A stretch of 64,000 nt of DNA. Origin: Erythrophleum ivorense (lineage: Eukaryota; Streptophyta; Magnoliopsida; Fabales; Fabaceae). Shown here one piece after another: positions 34,083 to 44,250 of this stretch (position 1 is its first letter; the number at the start of each line of letters is the position of its first letter). The stretch spans positions 9,259,501-9,323,500 of the forward strand of contig JAIUCV010000011.1 in the NCBI GenBank assembly GCA_026724425.1, read 5' to 3'. The notes under the pieces are model-generated. The model ran no database searches. It worked only from the letters and a program-made list of their open reading frames with translations, and was not told where the DNA came from. Position numbers and translations under genes: made by a program.

Positions 34083-34497
34083 ATATAAAAAAATGAAAAA
34101 AAGGATTTAATGGTAGTTCAACAAACCACCATCAAATTCTCATGTGGTTTTTTGACAGTGGTTATTTTGAACTGTCATTAAATTCATGGTTTAATGGAGG
34201 TTCTAGATTTGTTGTTAAATCTATGGTTTAACAGTAGTTATATTATCACAATGAAACCATGGTTTAATGGTAGTTCTCTGGCCGCTATTGATTATCACCA
34301 CTGTGAGATCAATCCCATCATCAATTCTGGGCGCATTTAATTTAAGTTTCTCAACCGCCAGTAAGTTTGATTTAGTGATAGTTATTTCAGCTATTGAAAA
34401 ACACATCCGCTAAACCACTTGTGATGGATGATTTAGTGAAGGTTTCCATAACTGTCTTTAAAGCCATTAAGAACCATTGATATGACCTAGTTTTTTT
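34083..34497 (-). repeat. CACTA-like terminal/subterminal repeat block A
   Basis: A run of short repeats in both orientations built on GGTTTAATGGTAGTTC and TGGTTTAATGG, with related forms TTTAGTGATAGTT and CCGCTAAACCA. It ends at the right with CCTAGTTTTTTTGTGG. Read on the minus strand this begins CCACAAAAAAACTAGGTCAT, close to the CACTACAAAAAAACT termini of En/Spm (CACTA) transposons. Only this end was recognised, so it is either a solo terminus or a decayed non-autonomous element. Confidence 0.55.
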
Positions 34498-34516
34498 GTG
34501 GTTATATATATATTAT

Positions 34517-35889
34517 TGCATTATAGCACACATACAAGTATACATATCACATAAGTAATATAGTAAAAAATGAAGTATGATTACCACAAAGATTTGTTAT
34601 TAAGGCAATTGTTAAGTATTAAAATCATATACTTTAATCTAAATCAAGCTAACAATAAAGGCAATAAAAAATTAAACTAAATTAAAGATATATAAATTGA
34701 CAAAAATAAAGAAGAGACAATATTTTAAATTAAATTAGAAAGTAAAAGGTTTGGGATTATGATTCCCTCTAACATTTCATGTGGAATTAATTTATTTTCT
34801 TTCTTCACCTTGCTCTCAATGTTCATTTTTGCTAACCTAGGTATTCAACTTACTAACAAACATCTTCCAAATTATCTATAGGCATTCCCATAATCTATAA
34901 TTCTTTATGTAATTGTTTGAAAGACTTAATAAAGAACAGGTTTTAATATAACTATGTAAGGTTGGTAGGTATTATTCCTATCCTATAAGCAAATTAATCC
35001 ACTCGACATTGCAAATTTCATGAATTCATATTACCCAATCCATAGTTTAATCCTAAAATCCCTTTCATAAGTTCATTTAGGTTATTTGACTTATTTAATG
35101 GTTTCTAGACACTTAGAAGCATAAAGATCAAGGATTAAGTTAACAAATTACATTATTAATTGCCAGTAAAGGGAGTAAATATAACATATTATATGCTGGA
35201 GTTTATCACAATTCTAAATCAACAAGTTTAGCTCAACATTACAAAATAAATCAATGTCAAAAATAGAACACAGATCAAATGGGCAAAGAAATATAAGAAA
35301 TAATAAGGGAAAAAGATAAAAACTAATTTAATCGATAATTTTCCTCAAACTCAGGTTTCCTATGGCAAAATGGAGCTCCAAGACTTTTTTTTACTCTCCC
35401 CAAACCTCAAAGTAGCCGCCCTAAGAAGAAATGGCAAGCCCCTCTTTAAAACCCTAAAAAAACAACAATAAAAAAAATGTTGTGTTGTGTTAATTTTATA
35501 ACTAGCACTACAACAATGCAGCACTCAAATTTATTGTTGTAGTTTTATAGCAACAATTTTGGGCATCTTTTTTTTTAATTTTAGGTTAAGAATACCTTAT
35601 TTTTAGTGTCTAACTTTGGGCTTTCATGGTTTTTACTTCAATATGACTTTAGCTTATAATTCCTTGTATTTTCTATCCACAAAAGTAGTCAAAGTATGAT
35701 CAATTCTTATTTAGAACATAATTAAGCCAAAATAGATCATTTATAGTGTCAAAACTTAAATATGGAGCCCATTACAATACAATGCACATTTTGCACGAAG
35801 TTAGTTATTTTATTTATGAATTAACAATTTAAATACCTATTTCATAATGAAAAAAATATGCAAAATAATGAGAATAAAAAGAGTTAACA
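34517..35889 (-). repeat. 3' LTR of the minus-strand element
   Basis: A 1373-bp LTR starting TGTTAACTC (minus strand, at 35889) and ending ATAATGCA at 34517. It is diverged from the partner copy by many substitutions and indels, suggesting an old insertion. Confidence 0.82.
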
Positions 35890-38800
35890 CACTCTCAAAT
35901 TTAAACTTTTACTCATCTTCAAGTAAAACAAATTAAAAAAAAGCTAAAATATCCACTTGCCCACTCAAAATTTATGCTTGCTAAAATCCTCAAGTGTTAC
36001 ATCACACAATATCCATAATAGGACTGCCAAACAATATATGCTAATAACATAGTTCAAAAAGTAATATAAGCTTTTCCAACAATTTTGAAATGTACGTGTT
36101 TAGCCAAAAAATCATTTTCATGCAAATATTACAATCAACTTTACGCACTCCAATATGTATAAAGCATCCTTAATTATAAGAATTTTATATGTTTGCATTT
36201 TTCCTCCCTCTCATCTAAGTTAGGCATCACACAACTCAAAAGGACTTTTTGGCTTGTAACATGGCTATGGCTAATAAAAATGGATATGGGAGATGTAAAA
36301 ATATTGAGAAATTTTATATGCTAGCACGATCCACAATAAAATCAAATTCTCTCCTTACTCTTCCCATTTTTTCTCCTATTGAATGTCTATCTTTCTTTTA
36401 GTTACTCTCCCCCAAACTTAAGTTCTTTTTAGGATTTTTTTTTTCTTTTTTTTTCGTGTAACTAAAAGAGAGGGCGAATAAGTAAAACTATAAAGCATGA
36501 AATTATTTACTACACTAGAATTTGATAGCTTCATTGCTTTCTCATTCAACCTCAACATTCCTTTTCCAACATAGATGTGCTATAATTTTCTCAAGAAAAG
36601 GATTGGTCACTAATTTTTCAAGATGAAAAGGTCACAAGTTAATGTGAGTAAATCAAACAAATCACAAATTTTTATTTTTCTCATTTTAAATAATTTTAAA
36701 TAGGGTTCAAGCGAAGGTATAATTACATAAAAGTCAAGCTTGAAAGGTACAACCATAACAAATAAATGCCTACATCATTTCTCAAGATCATGCAATACCT
36801 AACAATTCGCCTCAAGAGAGTATAACATAGGTTTTAGAGTCTTAGGGTTGAGATAGCATATGCAAATTAATTAAATTACAAAATTTTTTTCTTAACAACA
36901 TGCATTCAAACTATGTCTGGCCAATAAGTATGCAAAATTTTTCAAAATTGCTAAAAAAAATCAAAATTACATATTTGAATTAAGAACAAAGCATAATTGG
37001 CATTAAGTTCCTCTTAGACATGTTTTGAAGGCAACACTACCTATTTTTGGACATAGGCATAAATCAATTCAGACAAATAGGCAAACTAGCTCAAATAAAG
37101 CTTAAAAAGAAAATTGACAAATTAAAAGCTCAACTATAAAATTTCAAGTTATTTTGCCTTAATATCCTAAGCTACCTCACCCCTTAACTTAATATTGTCT
37201 TAAATGTTGGCAAGTAAGAAAACCAAAAGACAAGAGGGGAAGGGGATGGTTAATCATGGTGGTTTTCCTATTATCCAAAACATGCAATATTCATAGAATC
37301 AAGAGTAAGAATAGGACTAAATAAGTAGAACAAAATATTAAAAACTTCCTTTTTCATCAAATGTTCTTTTCCATATTCTTAGTTCCTTTATCTTCCATGC
37401 AAAGTTGAAGTTTGCCAACTTTTCTTCCTTGATAGGCTTGGGCAAGTAAAGGATCTCCCATTTGATAGACGTATAACAAAACAACAAACATCACTAAAAA
37501 AACAACTATAAATATAAAGAAAAACATAGGTTACCTTTTAAAAAGCACTAACTTTCAAGTCCTCAACTTGACTTCAAAGTTGACCTTAATCATGGATATT
37601 AAAAATTATAATTGCCTTGCTTTTATTTTTCCTTAAGTATGTAGGCTTCAACTGCAACTTGTGCTCATTCCATTTGAGAACATGTGATTCCTCAACCAAC
37701 GACTTCATTGGAACACATGTTTTGGTTGACATAATTTAAGACTTTAAATTTAATTGTTTTAGACAATTTTGGGAGATTCCTTCACTATTTTCACTAGAGA
37801 TTGACAAACAGTTTGTGACAAGTTGTTTACGACATCTATTTTCTACAACACAAAGCCAAAGTCTCTTCTTATTTATGTAATTTCTTTCTAAATCAATCAA
37901 TCCTTTAGCTTTAGTAAAGTGACCCATAGGGGTAATGGGTCACAAACTCTAAGAAGATTTAGTCCTCATAAGCTTTGGAATATAATTGCAAGCGTAGCGA
38001 AGGAATCTTAAATCAAGATCAACGAATCAAATTTCATTTATCGAATACTTTTATATTTTCTATTCACTCATGATTTGGCTTGGCAATATTATTCTTTATC
38101 CGAAGGGGAAGCTACAACTTTTCCATCCAACCTCTAAATACTTCAAACACTTTGTAAAATTTTCTTGACTCTCTTCAATAAGAACCACATACCATATTGG
38201 AGGATTCCTCAAATGAGTGCTAGGAACCATACTTTTTACTTTCATCTCATTACAACATTTTTCTAACTCATCAAAATGATCCCCTACCAAGATTACCTTT
38301 TAGTCTTTTAGCCTTAGAGTACTCTTCCCTAACTCCACTCTTTGCTCATGTTCCCCACCACATTCATTAGAAACCTTTAGCAACTCCTTTTCATTCATTA
38401 AGGTAATTTCATTATAGTTTTTTTTATCTTCTCCATTGAAAGTGGTTACTATATCATTTAAAAGACTTGTTTGTGAACTATTATAGTAGCATTGTTTAAT
38501 TTGCTTATTTGAGTTTCTAAGTTTGTCATCTCGATTGGCCATAACAGCATCTTGCTTGGCCATATAGTATCTAATTATTTCTTCCAAGTTGGGGTTATGC
38601 TCTTGAATGGGTATTTCATCTTGTAGTTAGAAATTGGGAGGTTAGGAAGGGTATGTTGCATACGGTGAAGAAACTTGACCTTGATTCTAAGAAACATTTT
38701 GCTACTAACTCCAATTAAAAAATAAGTGTTATAGGGTATAAATTATCTAGATTCCTATTGTAGTCATCCTCCAACTAAGTAGCTTCTAAAGTAGAACACT

Positions 38801-39195
38801 ACTTTATGAAGTGATCTTCCTTACAAATATCATAGTTTATGAATGAATATTGAGGGTCACTAATATAAGCAAGAAAATTAGTGTGCACATTAATATTATT
38901 AAATCTTTTATCAAATTCAATCATCTAAACGGTCAATTTGGTCATGATATTACATTCATATACACCAACTACGCCTTGTGCCAGCCATGGGTATTCCATA
39001 ATTAAAAGCAAAAATAACAAGAACAAAAACTAATACAAATATCAACAATACCAACACAAAAGAAAAACACAAACTAACTACTTACAACAAACATAAACAA
39101 ACTATACAAGATTTAAGTTCATATCAAGTGAGCTTGGTATTAATATTAACAAAAATTTAGTGCATAAATCCCTAGCAACAAAACCAAAAACTTGT
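35890..39195 (-). other. Interior of the minus-strand LTR element with gag-like relic
   Basis: Mostly non-coding. Minus-strand open frames at 38587-38300 (EEIIRYYMAKQDAVMANRDD) resemble the linker after gag in Athila-like elements (an EEL..KYMAKQ.A type sequence) but are short and unsupported by other motifs. No zinc knuckle, protease, RT or integrase was seen. The PBS is at 39169-39186 and an internal TAAGTTTGGGGGAGAG (minus strand) at 36405-36420. Confidence 0.55.
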
Positions 39196-40500
39196 TGCAC
39201 TATAGCATACACATAAGTATACATATTGCAGAAATAATATAATGATAAATAGAGTATTCCCAAAAAGATTTGTTACTATGATAATTGCTAAGTACTAAAA
39301 TTAATCTCCTCTCTTCACCTTGCTTTTAATGTTCATATTTGCTAATCTAGGTTTCAAATTTACTTACAAGCATCTTTCGAATTACCTATAAGCATTCTCT
39401 TAACTAACTTATAATTATTTATACAATTGATTGAAACACTTAATCAAGAATAAGTCTTAATGTAACTATGTGAGGCTAGTAGATATATTCCTATTCTACA
39501 AGCAAATCAATTCACTCAACATTGCAAATTTCATAAACCCACATTATCTAATCCATGGTCGAGTCCTAAAATCCCTTTCCCAAGTTCATTTAGGTTACTC
39601 AAATCATCTAACATTTTCTAGACACTTAGAAGCATGAAGAGCAAAGATTGAATAAATAAGTCACATTATTAATTGCAAGTAAAGAGAGTAATTACAATAT
39701 ATTACATACTAAAGTTTATTACAATCTCAAATCAACAAGTTTATCTCAACATTACAAGATAAATCAATGTAAAGTATGGAGTATAGATCAAATAGGCAAA
39801 GAAATGTAAGGAAAAATAAGGGAAGAAGAAGAAAAATGAATTAATAGTTAAACTTTCCTCAAACTCAAGCTTTTCCCTTGATAAAATAGAGCTCCAAGCC
39901 CTTATTTTGCTTCCCCCAAACCTAAAAGTGGCAACCCTTGGTGAGACCCTACTTAAAACTCTCTAAGAAATATGTAGCCAAAAATATTGTTTGGTTAATT
40001 TCACTACTAGCATTGTGGCGATAGTTTTAAGCATGGTGATAGGGCTATATATTTTTTTTTTCAATGGATATAAGCACACAGTTTGAAAATTGGGTGCTAC
40101 AAAAATCTGTTTTAGTGCCACAGTGCTCAAAGTTGTTGTTATAGCTTTGAAATTTTTTTAATGCAACAATTTTAGGTGCATTTATTATTTTTGGTTAAGA
40201 ATGCCTTATTTTTAGTGTCCTAACTCTAGGCCTTCATAGTTTTACCTCTAATATAACTTTAACTAATAAATTCTTATATTTTCTATCTAAAAAACTAACC
40301 AAAGTATGATCAATTCTTATTTTAAAATAGAATTAAGCCAAAACATGTCATTTATAGTGTCAAAACTTAAATATAGAGCTTATTATGATACAATGTACAT
40401 TTTGTCCAAAGTTAGCTATTTTATTTATGAACTAATAATTTAAATACCTATTTCCTAGTAAAAGTATATGCCAAATAACAAAAATAAAAGGGAGTTAGCA
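39196..40500 (-). repeat. 5' LTR of the minus-strand element
   Basis: A 1305-bp LTR; on the minus strand it starts TGCTAACTCCC at 40500, abutting a (TA)n microsatellite (40501-40525), and ends in GTGCA at 39196, just before ACAAGTTTTTGG and the PBS. The same ACAAGTTTTTGGT junction occurs in the Athila element at about 16478-16489. Confidence 0.82.
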
Positions 40501-40533
40501 TATATATATATATATATATATATATGAATGAAA

Positions 40534-40894
40534 GATCAATTAACACCAGTGCCAATGAAAATTAGTCTTACACCATTGAATAACTTTTTATAAGATGAAT
40601 TTCTCTCATAATCCATTGTTAGATTAAAATTTCTCATCATAAATATCATATTCACAAAATTTTACATTATCAATATATCAATAAATTAATATACAACATA
40701 ATTTTCTAATCTAAAAAGACTATTAATCAACTATTTGATTACCCATTTCTCATTATCATTTTTTTCTTAAATTTAATATACATGATCAACATGATAATTC
40801 CTTTTAATTCAATGGTTAGGTCAATAAAAACCACTTTCTATGATGAGATATTAATAGCATAAGTGCATCAATTCTTACACCAATATTAATTGAT
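40534..40894. repeat. MITE-like element with terminal inverted repeats
   Basis: About 360 bp, AT-rich and non-coding. The left end GATCAATTAACACCAGTGCC and the inverted right end ATCAATTAATATTGGTGTAA are imperfect inverted copies. A related end (GAATCAATTGACACTGATGT) recurs near 44291. The superfamily is not assignable. Confidence 0.55.
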
Positions 40895-40948
40895 ATATAT
40901 ACTCACGCACACATATACGGATATATGTACATGTATATATGCATATGC

Positions 40949-40988
<40 letters not shown>

Positions 40989-41816
40989 TATAGGTGTGTG
41001 TGTGTATACATGAATATGCATGTGTGTGTTCATTGATGGATAAAGGGGCAAGGGAACTAGGCCTTTTTATTCAACATTCCTTCTTCTACTTTGGATCTTT
41101 AAGCCTGTGCTAGTTCTCTTGCGTTCTATGGCGATGTTGCTTGTGCTTTACAACTTGACTTTGTGAAAATAATGAAAAAGGAAAAATAGACTTGACTGAA
41201 AGAGGGGACAATGATGAATATGTGTCATTAACATTAGAGATGTGTTTTTAAGTGAGAAATTCTTAATATGATCTACAAAATTGATAAATCAAACTTAACA
41301 TGGATAAATATGTAAGCATGAATTTTATATGCATACGCATGTGTGATCGTATATACATATGCCTGTGTGTATAGATGAGCATGCAAATGCATATGTATTT
41401 GTATATATAAGTGGATGTGTGCATATATGTATGCACATGCTTATATGTGTGTATGCGGGTGTGGGTGTGGGTGTGCGCACACAAGCATATGTAAGAGCCT
41501 GTGCATAAAATGGTATATATAAAAGGATATAATAGTCATTGTTATTAGAATCTCCATCAAAATCCTTTAATTTAGGGAAGTTATAAATATTGAAATATGG
41601 AGATTAAGGGATGTTAACTCAAATTCCTTGATTTCTTTCCCCTCCAAAAATTAAATTCTCAAACATGGAAAATGTTATCACATTTCCTTCTCTTTTTGTC
41701 CATTTTTTCTCTCCCTAACATACCATAAATAACATAGGTGAGAAAGTAACTAATCCTTGTTGATAAATCACAAGTTAATTATTTTGTACATAATCACAAG
41801 AAAAATAGATAGAGGT
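40895..41816. repeat. Cryptic GT/TA-rich low-complexity tracts
   Basis: Alternating purine-pyrimidine sequence dominates: (TA)n at about 40954-40984, GTGTGTGTGTATACATG near 40995, and a GTGGGTGTGGGTGTGCGCACA stretch at about 41460-41480. Open frames here are simple-sequence artefacts. The rest (41030-41260 and 41520-41816) has no recognisable feature. Confidence 0.75.
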
Positions 41817-42160
41817 AGTTTTTTTTTGGCTTTAGCAGCTATTAAAACCGCCACTAGATACAATAGCAGTGGTATATATCCACTGCATGAAACTTCCACC
41901 ACAAAGTGAATAACAGCAGTTATGTACAACCGCAGAAAGAAACGTCACTATATTCAAACATAATGGCAATTAATAGCTGACCACTATATCCAAAAATAAC
42001 AATAATCAATAATAGCCACTAAATACGTCACTTGATTTAGTGGTGGTTCTTTGTAACTGCCACCAATGGATTTAATGTTGGTTTGGTCATAACCATCACT
42101 AATGGATGCCATTTTGGAAATTATCTAAGTGGATTTAGTGGCTTTTTTTTTTTGGGAAGC
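41817..42160 (+). repeat. CACTA-like terminal/subterminal repeat block B
   Basis: Begins GTAGTTTTTTTTTGGCTTTA and contains repeats of CCGCCACTA, AGCCACTAAAT, TTTAGTGGTGGTT and GATTTAGTGGC in both orientations, like block A at 34083-34497 but with a different core. It may be a short non-autonomous element (a right end near GGAAGCCGCC at 42160) or one terminus of a CACTA element. No transposase was seen. Confidence 0.5.
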
Positions 42161-43088
42161 CGCCAATATGCTTTTTTTATTAATTTCTTCATGCTTCATT
42201 TTATTAATATATGGAGTTATACATTTATGTAACCACACCTAAAATCACTGTCAAGTTATAACCACAACCAAAATCAATTTTAAAAAAGACCCAAATCCAA
42301 AATCAAATTGTCATTGAAATTATAAATTAAGTCAACTACATGCATGATCAAGAAAAGAGTTGTGTTACAAGTCATTTCTTAGGATCTAAAAATCTATTTA
42401 CATTGCTGATTACAAGAAGCTAAAGAATGCTTTGCTCTACTTGCTTAACATCCACTTCCCTAATTAGGTACTAAACTATAATATAAAATGTTGTTAGAAT
42501 TCTATGAAAAATAATACAAAAAATAAATATTGTGCAATTTGTAAGATTGAACTACAATGTATACATTAAAAAGACTACCACTAGAGCTTGCAAGCTATAG
42601 CAAGATCAAGTGGCACCTAGCCTTGAAAGTTTTAAAGGAGGAAAGATATAGCTATGTCTAGCCTTCTTGTTTTGTCATCTATCTTTAATCTCAGCTGAGC
42701 GGCCTGATTTTCCAACTTGGTATAGGAAGAAGCAGACCATCTTATCTCACTATAAGAACAAGTGGGATGTCTAAACATTTTGGATAGGCAATGCAATCCT
42801 AAGCCTCAAACACAACTTGGCTACTCCTTACTTCCTAAAGCCAGGGCTAAAGAATCTTGATTTGATATTTCTTGTTAAAGAAAAAAAAAACATGCATTAG
42901 ATTCATGTATAGAAATCTTTTCCTACATAGTAAGTATCTAAATTATCAATAAAAGATGTCTTAAAATGAATCTTTAAAGCCTACTATACTAAAACAAATG
43001 TCACAAATAAAAAGATAGTAAAATGTAGAAATTGAGCAAAGTAACATTGATCCCTTTAAAATAGCATGAATTACTTTTGCTATGTGCC
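42161..43088. other. Intergenic stretch between CACTA-like block B and the L1 fragment
   Basis: No coding region or repeat recognised; AT-rich unique-looking sequence. Confidence 0.5.
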
Positions 43089-43105
43089 AAACTCATGTCC
43101 ATGTT

Positions 43106-43812
43106 ATAGATTACAGCAAACTTAAGTTAGAATTTGAGTCCAAACTAAATGTGAGGTAGTTTATGGATGTGAAGAGGTTGTGATTGCTAATTTTGCTTTT
43201 ATGGTGGAAGTCATGGCACTAAGAAGGGCCTTAGCTCTGGCTTTGGATTATCCAAATATGAAGTTAATTGTGGAAATAAATTGTGCTAAACTGTTCGATT
43301 ATGTGAACAAGAAAGATGCTTCTAGTTGTGATTGGGGGAGCTCTGTGGTGTTGCAAGATGCTCTAGGAAATTTGAGTTCTTTGGCTAATATTTCATTTTC
43401 CTTGATTCCTTGTTAAGGTAATAGAGCTACTAATTAATTACTAGTGGTTGTTGCAAAAAGGGTGTACCTGGATGGGTTGGTGTTTTCACCTCTACCCCCT
43501 CTAGTTGATTCCCTTCCCTAGGACTCTAAATAGTTTGGCGTGTTTGAAGTAGATAGAGAAGGAGTTGGCTGAAGTCTTTTTTTGTATGGTTGCTGCTGTG
43601 TTGTTTAGTTTCTTTTTGTGTCTATTTTGTGCTCTCTTATTTTTCTTATGTTTCTGGATGTTGTTTTCTTGTGTGGTTGTTCTTTTTTTTTTTTCCATGT
43701 GCCTTTTTTTGTGTTTGTTTTGCCTGTGGTATTGGCTCTTCTTGTGAGTTTTATGCATCTATGTTGTTCTTCCGTTTCTTTTGAATGAAATATTTTTCTA
43801 GCCAAAAAAAAA
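43106..43812 (+). mobile_element. 5'-truncated L1-type LINE with poly(A) tail
   Basis: About 0.7 kb with 17-bp target-site duplications AAACTCATGTCCATGTT at 43089-43105 and 43813-43829, and an A-tail at about 43804-43815. It encodes the C-terminal RNase H-like domain of plant LINE ORF2 (43180-43500: EVMALRRALALALDYPNMKL, then a stop, then GNRATN and GLVFSPLPPLVDSLP, matching the usual NRAAH..A and SPPP.L ends). A T-rich 3' UTR follows. Too short to be active. Confidence 0.88.
43180..43500 (+). pseudogene. LINE RNase H-like domain fragment
   Basis: Reads EVMALRRALALALDY, LIVEINCAKLFDYVN and LANISFSLIPC, the RVT_3-type RNase H-like fold at the end of plant L1 ORF2, with a stop at 43414 just before GNRATN and others after. 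5' truncation during insertion explains the missing RT. Confidence 0.82.
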
Positions 43813-44074
43813 AAACTCATGTCCATGTTTGTAATTATAATTTGACACTATCAAAGAAACATGCCTCCAATTGAAAACCAAACAAATCAAAGTATATCAG
43901 TAATTTGAAAAAAAAAAAAAAGGAATAAGTACGACATCTTCAACCACCATTAATGTCCAACTTTCTTGCAGTAAATTATGACAGTACATTAATCTTGACT
44001 CTTTATTTGTAACCACAGAATGATTAGTTGCTTCTCGCACTTGAAATCAATGAAAAAAAAATTTATATGAAAGG

Positions 44075-44250
44075 TGAGAAGAGCAATTAACTACCACTAA
44101 ATCATAAATTAATAATTAAGTTTAAGTAAATATTAATTACCATAAATGTATAACAAATATCTTTAAATTTGATTTTCGCATTAATAATTTTTATATTAAT
44201 TTTGACCATTAATTCATAGTTTTATGATAATTAATTACTCCTCTCTTGAT
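44075..44250. repeat. Small MITE-like inverted-repeat element
   Basis: About 175 bp. The left arm GAGAAGAGCAATTAACTACC and the inverted right arm GAGAGGAGTAATTAATTATC are alike over roughly 40 bp, with an AT-rich centre. No coding. Confidence 0.45.

Larger units (their letters stand above)
34517..40500 (-). mobile_element. Minus-strand LTR retrotransposon, apparently non-autonomous
   Basis: Bounded by two long direct repeats, 34517-35889 and 39196-40500, similar along nearly their whole length (shared blocks include TAGACACTTAGAAGCAT and AAAGTATGATCAATTCTTAT). On the minus strand the 5' LTR is 39196-40500; it ends GCTATAGTGCA and is followed by a PBS-like TGGTTTTGTTGCTAGGGA (39186-39169). 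The 3.3-kb interior has no RT or integrase, only a weak gag-like relic, and PPT-like tracts at 36405-36420 and next to the 3' LTR. The ends lie in TA-rich DNA, so the target duplication is unclear. PBS and PPT resemble those of the Athila element, suggesting a related non-autonomous derivative. Confidence 0.82.

Noticed and set aside
41263..41484. A 73-codon minus-strand ORF rich in His, Thr and Tyr
   Set aside because: Product of the GT/TA low-complexity tract.
43501..43826. Lys-rich minus-strand and Phe/Leu-rich plus-strand ORFs
   Set aside because: They are shadows of the T-rich 3' UTR and A-tail of the truncated L1 insertion.
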